Below are positions 14,731-27,790 of a DNA stretch of 64,000 nt, piece after piece. The notes below the pieces were generated by a model. That model did no database searches and was not told where the DNA came from. It saw only the letters and a program-made list of their open reading frames with translations. The DNA comes from Serinus canaria (Eukaryota > Chordata > Aves > Passeriformes > Fringillidae). A program made the position numbers and the translations under genes. The stretch covers positions 18,052,765-18,116,764 of the forward strand of contig NC_066322.1 of assembly GCF_022539315.1 (NCBI RefSeq), given 5' to 3'. Position 1 is the stretch's first letter. Each line of letters opens with the position of its first letter.

Positions 14731-17700
14731 CCCAGCAGCCAGCAGGGCTGCTGGAGCGCTGGCTGTCCCCAGGCACCCCTCCCTGTGCCTCCAGGCAGAG
14801 CCACACTAAGGCAGAGCATTGCCGACACTCAGCGCCACAGCCCGAGGAGCGCGGCATGGGACAAAGCCCAGCATGGCACTGGCCTTGAGCATGTGGTTAT
14901 CCCTTGTTTTCTGCGGGATTCGGTTGTGTCTGTACACGACAATAACCCACCACCCTGACCACTGAAGCTCTCTAGCTCCCAAATGCCCTGGCCCCAGGTG
15001 ACCCCACCTGGCCCTCTGTGAGCCCTTCCACCCACCACACACACCTTGTGCTCAGCAGTTCCTTGTATCCATTAACCTTTAGAGCATGCATAGAGCTGTT
15101 GTCCTGCCAAGATTTTTTTCTTCCATAGGAAACCCATTCCCCCCCCTTTTTCCCTTCTGCTTAAAGAAATAAAAGGAAATAAAGGAAAATAAGGGGATTG
15201 TGAAATTCTGTTTACTACCTGCACATTTATGTAGGGGAAAACATTCTCACCCAGCACCACTCAGACTTCCATGCTATTGTAAAGGTACCGTGCTTGACCC
15301 TGGGGAGCTCATAGTACATTTCATACTGCCAGCTTCCTACAGCACCTAACTCCAGGCAGTGCTGGAATGCTGCAGTTATTCCATTCACGTGTGCCTGCGC
15401 ATACAGGTGCACACCTGACTGTAAAACACAGCTGTATTCTTAAAACAAACATCTTCAAATTGCATCATATCAACAGAGTATCTTTTGGCTTGAAAAAAGA
15501 GTAATCAATTTTATATCCCTTAACAGTCATGACATCTAAATTTGGAGCATCCAGGTAGTTTACTCCCTGATTTCTCAGTCAGCCTCCTGTATTTTCAACA
15601 GTATTTTTCAACCCCAAGTGGAAGAGCAAGTCATGATCTCACATGTTAAATACAAGAGCAATTGCTCATGTACCCTGTGCAGCAGAGCTGCCATTCCACT
15701 GGGGAAAGCCTGAGAGCCTGCAGCTCTCGTGCAGGCAAGACTCCCACAGAGGGGAGCATGACTGCATGTCCCTGACACTGTCACACCAGTCTCACTGGCT
15801 GGGGACAGGCTTTTCTACAGCACTGGGGTATTTTATTGTAAAGGAAGAGAAATGACTAAAATACCAAACTTCCCAAAAGCTGTCAATAATAATAATAAGA
15901 ATAATAGGTCAGATCAACATGTTTTGGTTTTCTATATAAGGGAGTGTTGAACTATCAAAGGATCACAGATCTCTCTCTTCCAAAGAGAGACAGGTGATGG
16001 CTCTTCCCATATCTCAGATTAGATGGGGGTTTTCATATTCTAGTACTTGTGCTACATGTGTATGCTTTAGTGTCCCTTTTGAAATGCTGCAATTGAGGCT
16101 CCAATTGGGGTGGCCCAACCCTCAGAGCTGCTTCAGCCATTGCTCATGTTACATCACAAACTCAGCAGGGTTGCCCTGCATTTAGACTGCTTTAAGAAAC
16201 TTTGGTTCCCATTTTTCATGCTGTCCTGTCTTTTCCCAACTCATACCTTGGCCCATGGAGCAAACAGAGCAGCACAGGCTGTGGTGTGCTCCTATACTTG
16301 GTTCCCTGAGCACAAAGCAAATATGCAAGAACCTGGAGCAAGGATCTGTCCTGAAAGAGGCTGGTATGAAATTTGTCACCAAATGCAGGAAACTGCAGAA
16401 TTTTATTATTTTTTTTTACCCTGCAGGAGCTCTGAATCAAAATATCTAGAAAAAGTGAAATTTAGTAAAAATTGGATCATCCTTTTCATCATTGTTTTCA
16501 TCTCCTGAATCCTTGCAATAGCATTTTGAAAAGAGCTTCTCTGAGAGACAAAGAGGTTTTGTCCTGGAGAGCCACTGCCCAGCAAGGGCAAACCCCCCTC
16601 CTGTCACCCCCAGACAGCAGATCCATGCATGCCACCCCATGTCCTGGCTCTCCCTGACCCTGGGCCCACAGGATCCACAGTGCTAAACACTTCATCAGTT
16701 CACACAGACATCAGCACCTGCCTGACTCCAGACATCCAAGAAGCACCAGGAACAGCAGACATTACAATGTTTAAATTTGCTAACAAATAAAACAGTGCAT
16801 GGCAGCAATGTTCCACATGAAAGGTAAAACTCACAGTTGGAGCAGGCTGTAGGGTGGTCGCTCTGTCCATCCTGCTGAGAGGGGACGTGACAGCTGCCTG
16901 TGCCTCTCCTGTGGGGGTCAGCTCGGACCTGCCTGTGGCACAAGGGATGCCACAAAGCCTGGCCATCCCCCTACCACCAAGGCAAGCCACAGCTGCTCCT
17001 GCCATCACTGGCTGCATTATCTCCAGCCATTAAAGCATTGCTCTGCAGGCTTGGATTTTCATGTCAGAATCTAGGAGCTACAGAATAACCCAACAAACCA
17101 AAATATATCACTGAGACCCTCTTTCTCCACCAGGGCAGAAACAATTTTGATCCTCATTTTTCCTCTAGCAGTCTTTTCCTTCAGGTGAGTGGCCCACAGT
17201 GCTTCACCACAATTAACCATGGCCGTGGCTCTTAGTAGCAATTTGTTTTCAATTACCTCCTTCAGGCAAGTCTGAATAATTATCACCAGTTTTTGCACGT
17301 TTCTTTCTGCTGCCGAGTCTGTATCAAAGTGCTCACAGCACATCAACTGGCGATCCTGCAATATTCCAAATAAACCATCGGCCGCCCCTGGTGAAGGCCA
17401 GGGGAGCCCAAACCCTGTGGTGCTTTGCCCAGCACAGACCCGTGGGCATGGACAGAGATTTCTCTCCAGTGAGAAGGTCAGGGTTAGTGCTACAGAACCA
17501 CCCTGGTGTCAGTCCAGGGGAAGGGCCCACCCACTATGGAAGTCACTATTGCCTGGGGCTGCAGTGCCAGCAGGGGAGTGGCAGCAGCTCCTGTCCCAGC
17601 TGAGCCCTCTGAGGTGCTGACTGGTCCCAATCCAAAGGGTGCTCACACAGGCTTGGGAACACGCTGCCTTCCATTCCTGGAGCATCTCCACGACTCTAAG

Positions 17701-19486
17701 GTAGCAGGGACCAAACTCCAGCTGATCCTAACAGTAGTTCTTCCAAGGCAGGGAAATGAAGGAAGGAAACTGCAGCACACTGTGGATCCTAATTGCATTT
17801 GCTCTGCAGGCTCTGAAATGTCAGTCAAACAAATATGCCATCTCCTTTACTGCTCTGCAGTTGCCATTTACTATTTTACTGGGAAATTGTCCAGGAAAGG
17901 GATACTACCTAGAAGGGACCATTATGCTAGCACTGGAAACCAGCAATATTTCTGAGCAACCCCATGGGCCCATTATCTGTTCCTACACTGCGGAAAGACA
18001 AGAAGAGCCAGAGCGAGCCAATTTGTGTTGGTGGCAGCAATTGCAGCTGCGGAGGGGATGGAGACAGCCCAGGACCCAGCGGGCACATCTGAACCGGGGC
18101 ACGCGCTGGAGCTGGGACAATTCACACCAGAGAAGAGCGTGATTCAGTGAGTGAAGAAGGGAAAAAACCCATCTTAAAATGAGTTCTTTTATGAGCCCGA
18201 GTTTCATTACGCAACTTTATCAGAGTCTATGAGAACTGGAGCAAACAGTACGAAGATGCAGAACATGCCCACTCTCCAGCTCTATCAGTCCACAAACCCA
18301 GTAATTTCCAGGACATGAAGAAACCATGGGGCAGATGGGTTTTGCTGAGGTAACAAAGCCCGTTTCCCTGGGAACAGCCCCTCTAAAACCATCTCTAATT
18401 CTCTCGCAATGCCTTTTGCCCTCCAGAGATCTCAGTTCCTGCTATAGGCAGCTCCTTGATATTTAACTACCACTCTCCTAGACTCAGAGTGAGTGATTGA
18501 GATACTTAATATGCAGAATCATTCTGAATCACCCCATTTTACCACTACTTTTTTTCTCCTCCAAGTCAGAAAAGCATAAGAAAGGGTACTCAGCCCACTT
18601 CTGCTAACTGTAATTCCCCACAAAGAAACACAGATATACCTGGGCCAGATGCCATTGACTTCTAAGCAAAGCTCAGTCTGTCTGTCTTTCCCTCTCTTCA
18701 GGTAGTTGGTCCCAGAGGGCAGTTTCAGACCTCCTTATAGGTTCAACCTCTGTGGGCAGGGTGAGCAGGGGCTGTGCCCAGCACAAGTGAGGAGGAAACC
18801 ATCCACTGCCAAAAAAGGCAACTCCCACCCCTCTGGAAATCACCTTAGCCAGAAAAACATGTGCCCTTCACACCAGCACCTGTGGAGGCTTGCTATTTGC
18901 AGAAGGCTCAGCAACAGTTCCATTTCTGATATTTTTTGGTTTTCATCATGTTGTCTCTGGCACTGAAAGCACAAGTGGATCAATGCTCGGTTAAGCTCTT
19001 GTGTCAGGGCACCCTGTCCCTGCTGCTGAGGCAGCACCAACAAGGCCACACAGTGTCCTGCAAGCAGGGGACAGGAATGGGGCAGGACCAGCAGTGCTGT
19101 GGCTGCTCTCTGGCACAGGGACGGCTGTTCTGCTGTGGGCTGGCAGCTGCATCCTCTGCCTCACAGGGATGTACACCTTGAGCATTCAGTACCTTCCTAA
19201 TTCTTTACATACTTTTTTGGCCCTAGGTACAGTTTCTGCAGACATACCGGCTGAATAAATACTTTTTTTTTTTCATTTTAAACAAAACAAGTGCCATGTT
19301 TTTTCACCCCTTTCTCTCTGTCTCTCAGATTGGATTTCTTACATTCACATGGTTTACGGATTTTCATAATCCACACTGGCTGCAGTAAGCTGTGTTGGAA
19401 TCATCACTTAGAGAAGTGAAGATTTAATTTCATGGTGGAATTAAGGTTGACATTTCCTTTTTATTTACACTACACCAAGGATTAAT

Positions 19487-19603
19487 AAGGTTACTATAAC
19501 CTTAATCTTTGATAGCTCAACAATAGAATACTCCGGGATTACCGCAAAAGCTGGATTTTAACTCTTTTAATCCCATTATTGTTGATAACCTTATCAACAC
19601 TGT
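19487..19603. repeat. Nested imperfect inverted repeats
   Basis: AAGGTTA-CTA-TAACCTT forms one hairpin, and GTTGATAA-CC-TTATCAAC forms another further right. CAACAATA and GGGATTA near the left part reappear in reverse complement (TAATCCC, TATTGTTG) on the right. The whole may be an eroded long inverted repeat or a structured conserved element. Confidence 0.6.
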
Positions 19604-21048
19604 GCTCCACCACAGAGGTGGAGTGGAAGGATCTCAGACTCTGAAATTCCTTACCATGGAGCAACAATCGTAGTTTAAAGAGAAGAACAAGAGACAGTTG
19701 CTTGGTTGATGCTTGCAGTGAGGTTCACAGTTTGCAGTAGAGCTGCAATGCTGCTTTTAAGCGCCTTGTCAGAGATCTTTGCCAAGAAAAACACTGGTCC
19801 AGTGGCATATGTTGGTGGAGCAATGCAAGGTTGCTCTAATTCCCTTACTTTGTTTTTCCCTCCTCCCATGTGACAACTACTCCAAGAATCAGACTGCCAG
19901 TCTGGCAAGTTGAGATCCAGAAACTTACTGCTAATTACCATGTTTACAATTCCCAACCTGTCTGTTGGTGCCAACAATCAAACTGCATCCTCTTGAGTGC
20001 ACCAAAAGACACTTGCTGGCAGTAGTTTCCTAAGGTTCCAGGCTGGCTACATTAATTACTGTTAACTTAATTTTTGGGTATTGAAAAGCAGCTTTAATTA
20101 GCGATTCCATGGATCAAAATCATCCTTTTATGAGTTTCAAGGAATAGCAGCTCAACTTATAGAGTACTTACCAACCTATGAGTCTTTTATTTGGAAACGC
20201 AAGTGGTAATAAATTTATATGTGGCCTGATAAATAAAGTAGGCAGAGGTTCAGTAAAAATCACACCAGGATAAAAAAGGTTATGCCTACCATTTGAAGTA
20301 AAAGAAGCAGCTCTAAAAAGGCAGGTTGGATATATTTTATCATCCTCAGTAAACATTTCACTGCACAGAACAAACCACATTCTGAAGGTATATCACTGAA
20401 TCAAAGTATTTAATGAATTAAAAGAAAAAATATGTATTTTATAAACTCAGTGAAAGAGAGCCCGAACTCAAATAACTGCAGGGCACAGCCTGAGCAGAGA
20501 GGGTCCCCTTTGAGCTCTGTGAGTCCTAACCTGAGACTCCTGAAAGCCATCTGACTGCTCATTTGGGATCCCTTTTTGTCGAGCACATGCTTCAACCCTG
20601 CCAGAGTCAGCAGAGCACACAGGGCTGTGCAGAACCTGGGAACAGGCTGGCTGCTCAAGGTCTGTGCCTGAGACCATGCCTGCAAGGCCCACCCAGCACC
20701 CACAATTCCATCCCCTCCCCAGCAATAAACTTCTAACCTGGATTTTCCATGGCAATGGCATTCACTCTCCATAAAACATTGGTCAGTTGATAAGAACTGC
20801 ACTACACCGCCTCTCTGAAGATGTTTTTCTCTGTTGGCTGCCTGGCATGGAGCTAAAAGACAGAGAGCAGAACTACCCCGAGCCCTGCCCGGATGCAGCT
20901 TGGTGCTGCTGGGGTGGATGGGCTGCTGGCCACAGCACAAGGCTGCTCTGGTCACTCTGGCAGCATGTGCATGCTGCTGCAGCCAATGCCTGTCTGTGCT
21001 GAGACTGCAATCAGTCTCATCTCTTAGGGGTACTTATATCTGCTAGGT

Positions 21049-21092
21049 CCAGGTAGGACCAGTGTTATTATAATAACACTGGTCCTACCTGG
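21049..21092. repeat. Perfect 44-base palindrome
   Basis: The arm CCAGGTAGGACCAGTGTTAT is followed, with no spacer, by its exact reverse complement, centred on the TA at 21070-21071. No target-site duplication or known terminal repeat is visible at the edges. Confidence 0.97.
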
Positions 21093-24000
21093 CTGTGTAA
21101 AGACAGGCCTAGGTGTCTGGTTTTAGGCCCCTTTTTCTAAAAGCTTGGTCTAACTGGTGCCCTAACAGGCTATAGTGAGTCTGTCTTTTCTGCCCTGCAG
21201 AAGATTCTCCACCATCTCACCAAGACCCAAGACACAAATCAACCTCCCTGCTCTCCTGGCAGTGTTTCACAGGCTGGCAGCCAGCGCCAGGCTCCTGCTC
21301 TTGCACCGCAGTCCTATTCTGTGAGGTTGCAGTGGGCTACTAAGGAAAAGATAACCCAGGGCAAGATTCAGGCATATGAAAAGCAGTGTGGGGTAGAGGA
21401 AATAGAGCCAAAGCAGGGAGTAAGCCAAGGAGACAGGCACTAAAATCAACAGGCATTTTAACTTACAGGGGAAGAAGGGAAGGAAAATGAATCAGTGCTC
21501 CCAGAGGAGGCAATCTGAATCTACTCTGATCCTAAAGCAAGAGAGTGGAAACAGGCATTTAAGAGCAGTTCATTTATACAAGGCGGACTGAATAGACCCA
21601 GCAAACTACCAAAAGAGGCAATAAACCTGCATCTTGGAGAATGGTCTGAAAGGAGCTGGATTGGCACTTGAGAGCAAAGAGAAATTTGAGGCTGCAAAGG
21701 CAAGCAGCAGTGCACAGAGACACACGGACACAGCTCACGTGGCCCACGCTATTGACGTGTTTTCCCTCCCCAGCCCAGCCTGCTGAGCTTGATTACTTAC
21801 ATCTTGTATAACTTACATAGTCTAAAGAGAGTCGGCCAATTTCCACTCAATTTATAATTTAGCAAGCAGAGGAGCTTGATTCTTCTAATTTACATAAAAC
21901 ATACATAAAACTGAAAACAAAATAGCTTCAGAGCATATGGGCAAAGTACACAAGAGCCACAGAGGAAAGCAGGAGTTAAGAAGGATATGGAGCAAAAGCA
22001 CTGTCTGGATTGTGCTCTGCTGAGGAGTTCTGAGTACCTTATTTGTGATAAATATCTCACAGACAAGCCAGTTTTCATCATCACAGACACGTGTTGGTGG
22101 ACAGTCGGCACACAGACGTACCTAAACAATGCCCTAACTCTGAATGAGGCTTTTTTACTGCATCCTTATTTTTCTAGCTAAAGAAATATTGTTGAAAACC
22201 TTCTGCAACAATATGGCAAGATGGCATCAGTGTGCATGAAGGTAGAACTGCCTTCCTCCCATTCCCTCTTGGACATGTCCTTTGCTCATGAAAAAAAGGC
22301 AGGGAGCTCTCACCCTGTGGGTAAACCTAAGTCAGCATTCCACTTCCTGGGGAGCAGCAGCAGGGCTACACTCTTGTGACCATTTCTCCTGCGTTTCTCC
22401 TCCATGACTGCTGGGTTCTGGCAAGCCAGAGAAGGCATTCTCTGAGAGGAGACACCACCTGCCAAGTGTGGAAGCTGGTATTCCTCCCGTGGCATGGTAG
22501 GCTCCAAATCGTGCCTCTCTTCTCCATTTGCCTGAGGAGTCATCCTGGGTACTAACAATAGACTCCATGGAGGCTGGTGGAGCTCAGGCTGCCTCACCAA
22601 CTTCTGTCTGAATTCAGTCATTTCCAGTGAGCAATGTATAAATAGATGCTGCCTCATTATTGATGTATATTGTGCAAAGGGTTTAGCCAGGGATGAAGCT
22701 TGCCGGCTTTCCTTTTATGGATGAAAAGCGGGATCCCAGAGCCTTTATGTGAGATCTCTGCACATGTCAATCAAACCACACCAGGAGGAAGATTCTGTGC
22801 TCTTAGGTCTATGTTAAATGGCAGCCACATGGCCACAAGTCCATGGGAACAAAATGCATGTGTGTATAGGCACATTTACAAATATGCACAAAAACCAAAT
22901 GAAAAAAGAATTCTAATGGCTGCAGCCTAATTTTTCTATTCCTTTTCAAATCCCAAGTCCAGGCTGTAGTCTGGGCCACTCTGACACAAATGTCATTTGA
23001 CATTGTTATAAACCACTGATTTACACTAATGGAAGAGTTAGCCTCTGATTTAGGAAGCAGACCTTAGCAGCTGGCCCAAGCCTGAGCATTTCAGCCCTGC
23101 AGTCTGGCTGTAGCACATTGATACTTGCCAGCTAAATTTGACCATGAACTCTAGCGAAGGCGAGCTATCGATATTTCAGAGAGCCATTCCTCACACTTCT
23201 GAGCAGCAAACGGCCCATCACTAAGAAGGCCAGACCCTTGTCAGCATGAGCTGACTTATATGAAATGAAACACTGACCTCACTTCTAGCTCCAGAGTTAA
23301 TCTCAGAAGAGAGAGTTTATTAGGGAAAGCAGATCTATTGTTCTGAGCCTCTCTACAGGGCACATGTTTAAGTTTTGCATTCAAGAAATGTGGAATACTT
23401 AAAAGAGAGTTGCATTTGATAAAAACTTAAACCTGAAAAGCCTAGCTAGGTATTGTGTGTGTGAATTTACTTATTTGATTTGTTTTCCTTGGATTTCTCA
23501 TCACACCCATTCAGCATCCTTTCCCCCGCTGGAGTTTTTCCTCCCCCTCTACCAGGGAGGTTGGAGCAGAGTGAGCAGCACCACCTCACTGCAGCTCCAG
23601 AAAAAGAAAACGAAACAGGTCTATGTTCATCTCTAACCAAAGGTCTAGACTGGTCCTGCCTTCTTCCGTGGTAAGAATTTAAATAGACAGAAATGACAAG
23701 CATCTAAACGAGAAGAGCAAAAGGGAGTAGGTTTGGCTCTTGCTTCCTAGAGCAGGACTGGCAGATGCAGTTTTCATCAAGGGGTTCTTTGAACAACTGA
23801 AGGCAAATGGATTTATGTTATCACATGTGTGACACATGATGGGACAGCCACATGATGTCATAACACAACAAAGGACAATGAGAAGTAAAAACAGAAAGGA
23901 ATGTACTGAAACCTTGAAGGTAATTATTATGTTCTGCATAACTCAGACCCTGGCAAACACATGGGGAAAAAGGTCTTTTTCTTAAAAATGGAAAAATCAC

Positions 24001-25490
24001 CACCTCTTAAGCTGAAGTCTGAGAAAGTTTCCACTGCTCTCCTCTATAGTTCAAGACCTTCATAAAAAAAATAGGAAATTAAATGATCCTGAGATTTCTA
24101 AAATAAAACATGTTGAGACGGAAAATCCCTCCCATCCCCTCAAATCTTTTGCATTTATTGTAAACAGGAAGGTAGACAGCAAGGCAGTGGAGGAAAGAAG
24201 GGGAACAAGAAACAGTTTTTACCATAGTGGTCATTTTTAACAACTAGAGCATCAAGACTGTAATAAGTGTTGCTCCAGTAAAACAGCAAGCAATAAACTG
24301 TGAAACAGAAGAATGTATCACAGCAAATTGATGAAGAGGTAAAATGAAATGCATTTTCTTGGAGTAACCAGGTAAGTTATCTCCTGAATAATGATTGTTA
24401 AAGAGTTTCCAGTTGGTGGGAAGCACCAAGGCTCCCTGCTCTTACTATTTTCCACCTAAATTGAAGAAATAAAATAAATCCTTAATAATGCAGTAATTAG
24501 TGATGCCTTTTTTATTTGATATTTTTATCAGTGTATTTTAGGAGAATGTGAATATTTGTACAGCTCTTACTATCAGATAATCTAAAAGTAGTCATATGAA
24601 ATCTACATTATCTATGTAAATGCCTCTGTAAGATGCAGTGAGATGGTTCTTTTTTTGGTAACAGGCTGCACAATTGCATGCTGTACTGTTCTGGTTCAGA
24701 ATGTTCCTCTTCCTCCAATTAGAGAAGACCAGCCCCATGTTGATCACTTTATCTTTGATTTCCAATGATTTAAAATATTGGTTTGACCTGTGATCATTTA
24801 TAAACTTTGTGGTATTATCCTGATTTAGTCAAGGAACCTCTAATATTACAAACAAGGTTATGAATCAGCCATTAATATTAAAGTCAGCTATATTTTTCCA
24901 ACATTTCAAGCCTCATGAAATAATGTGAAAGGGGTGTACATTGAAAGCAACTCAGATGAGCTGATACAGAACAGCACGGTGGTGACAACTGATCCCAAAA
25001 CAGATAAAAGTTCTACTTAATCTGAAATATTCTTGAGTGGTTCGGAAAGTGTAAGTTACCTCTTGTGGGCCTAGCCCTTTCTTTCCAGTGGAATAAAATG
25101 CTGAGAAATTATCGGAGCCATTTCAGCTCCATGGAGCCAGAGGCAAGAAGGCCTCCCCAGACGGCTCTCCAGTCCTCCTAGGGTGACTGCTGCTTGCTGT
25201 GTCTTGGCCAAGTTAATCTTACATCTCCCAGGCAAGGGCTTTCCTGCCTGGAGATTGCTCTGTTGCTTTAGATCATCCCCACTGGCTAGAGCGGTACTGG
25301 GTTCACTGAAAGGAAATGTTTCTTGATAGCCATGCCACATTTTCTCTGTACATAGCTTCTAGGTCTATTTGCACACACCAGGCTGCACTGCTTTCCTGCT
25401 GGTTTCTGCAGGAGAACGATTTCAAAAGCAGGATACTCATTTCATTTATCTTTATGGGCATTATTATGTAATTTTGGCTACATATGTATA

Positions 25491-25531
25491 GTCATATATA
25501 TGTGTGTGTGTTTACATAAAAATATATATAA
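25491..25531 (+). repeat. TA/TG microsatellite
   Basis: ATATATATGTGTGTGTG followed by AAAATATATATAAA; a compound dinucleotide tract. Confidence 0.85.
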
Positions 25532-25959
25532 ATCACCTTTCAGGTATATATTCAAGGCTCTTATTTTTCCCATCAATCAACCCGCTCTAGTTTCTGGAAC
25601 ATTTCACCCAATTTTTTGTTGGCTGCTAATAACTAGATACTGTTTTTCCAGGAAGAAAACTACCAAACTTGTGTGATGTTCCAGCCCTGGTTTCAATGCT
25701 TCTGGTACATACTTCCAGCATCACAATGCAATGCCTCCTCACCTACAGTCCCTGGTGCCTCACCTCTCCTCTGCCCTCTGACTCGGAAAAATCTGGGTCA
25801 CATCTCCCTTCTACCATCACCTCCTAGACTCTTCTCTTTACCTTCCTCAGGATCCTCTCTGTCCTTTGCAGTCAGACTCTTTCCATCACCTCTATGAATT
25901 CTGGCTTGTGTTTTCACTTTTAGACTACTTATTTTTGGCCTGTCATTTAAATTTCTTTT

Positions 25960-26260
25960 GAGTCATTGTTATTATCGAGCCAACATTTATAAATAGCTCT
26001 ATACATTGCAGGTATGGGATAATCAAGTCCTTTGATTTTTGAGCAATTTGGTTACTAAATGATAGCAATAAAAAGCATGTAATCATCATGGGCGTGAGCC
26101 CAGGAAATGTTTCTACCATTAAAGCTTTCAGGAGGTAGATGATGATTCTGGTAAAAATTTATGGCTCTTAATAATGAGTGTTATGATTTACCATTACAAC
26201 ACTAAATGGTGAGGTGTCATAACAGCCATGGGTAATACCTGGGGGCGATGCTTTTCAGAA
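25960..26260. promoter_or_regulatory. Candidate conserved noncoding element
   Basis: Single-copy AT-rich DNA with TCAAGTCCTTTGATTTTTGA, GGGCGTGAGCCCAGG and repeated ATTAAAG / TAATGA cores. It has the texture of a deeply conserved enhancer about 4 kb downstream of miR-137. Conservation is a prediction. Confidence 0.35.
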
Positions 26261-27694
26261 AAATAGTAATGTATTAAAAGGACGAGAAGAAAAAGCCTTT
26301 TGTGTATGTAAAGACGTGATCTATTTTTAAAAAGTGCATAAAAATTTGTAGTGTACATTACAGCTAGTGTGATGTAAAAAGGCAGAGGAAAAGGCTAGCT
26401 GGCTTATTCTTACAGCTACAAAGTATGTGTGGAGCTGTGTGGATGTCTAGATATTACTGTTTTCAGCTTCCTCAAGAAAACCCTATGAACACTAGAAGCC
26501 ACCTAAACTGACACGAAAGACAATAACTTGTTATGGAAAGAAAACTTACACTCCCCTCAAAATCATATGTAATCTTAAAAGGAGAAATTAAAAACATCTG
26601 CATAACTGTACACATCTACATGCAACACATTTATTTTAGGCAAATTTGCAACAGCAAGAGGAATCATAACACAGGTCATAAATACGCACTGCAACAGCAC
26701 GGCCCCTGCTGAGTTGAGTGGGTGTTGTGCCTCTGTCAGGTCTGGGAGAATGGGGCTTTTCTGCTATGCTCTAGCCTCTCTGAATTCAGAGAGGGGTGCC
26801 TGTGTGTCTATATGTATATTTATACCATTCAGGGATATATACATATGTAAGGGCAGTAGTTTTAATTATTTCTGGAAAGAGCACCTGAAGTCCAATGGCA
26901 GTCCCTACCACTGAATTTAGGGTACTGCTAAGCAGAGAAATGCTTCCCACTGTGGGCAGACCCAGGCAGGGCTGTGACCCTGCCTGCACAGGACAGCAGG
27001 GACCAAAACTACTCTTTGTACTCCTGCTCCTGCCACAGGGCACTATGTGCCCATCGTGCCCAGGGACTCAGCCCTTGGGCAGCTCCCTGCTCTGGGAAGG
27101 CCCAGCAGGGTAGGGGACAGCCAGTGTCACAGTGTCACCTGTGTGGCACCAGGGCCGCGGCCACACCAGCGTCTGCTCTGCCACCAACCGCCTGCGCCGC
27201 TCTGGGGGCCCTGGCGTGACAGAGACTTACCTATGGCAGCAGCCTTCAAGGCTACTCCAGCAAAGAAAATTACCCAGAGATATAAATCTTCATAGGATTA
27301 TGGCCTTTAAAGACGAGGCTCAGTTCAAGTAATTATTTTTGGGGTAATTTTTAAATTTAATTTTCTACCAGGATCCAGATTACAAAACCCATTTTAAAAC
27401 AGAAACTTTGCATTCTGAATTAATTAAATATGCCCTCACCAAAATAGCTGTTAATGCACAGTTGGTGCTGCCACAAACCTCATTCTAAAATGTCCTAGGA
27501 AATGCTCATAGTGGTACAATTAAACCCCCTTATTTATAAAGTAATTTCTTACTATGCTCCACTATAAACTTTTAGAGTAATTTTTTCCATTAATGAAATA
27601 CCATTAAACTACTAGAGGCAGAGAGGTTTTAGGGTTATTTTTTTAGCACACAGAATTCACAATTTCTAAAGCAAAGTAGGAAGTGTAGCATTGT

Positions 27695-27790
27695 AAAAAA
27701 ATTCCTTTCACTAGGGGTCTAATTTTCCCACAGTGAAATCAATTGGGACTTTGCTATTGTACTGGATAGTAGGATTTGGCCCTAAATATT
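27695..27790 (+). repeat. Ancient dispersed-repeat remnant, family unresolved
   Basis: The order GTCTAATTTTCCCACAGTG, then AAATCAATTGGGACTTTGC, then AGGATTTGGCCCTAAA resembles an old dispersed repeat with CAATGGGA and GGATTTGGCCC blocks, common in reptile and bird genomes. I cannot name the family. Confidence 0.4.
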
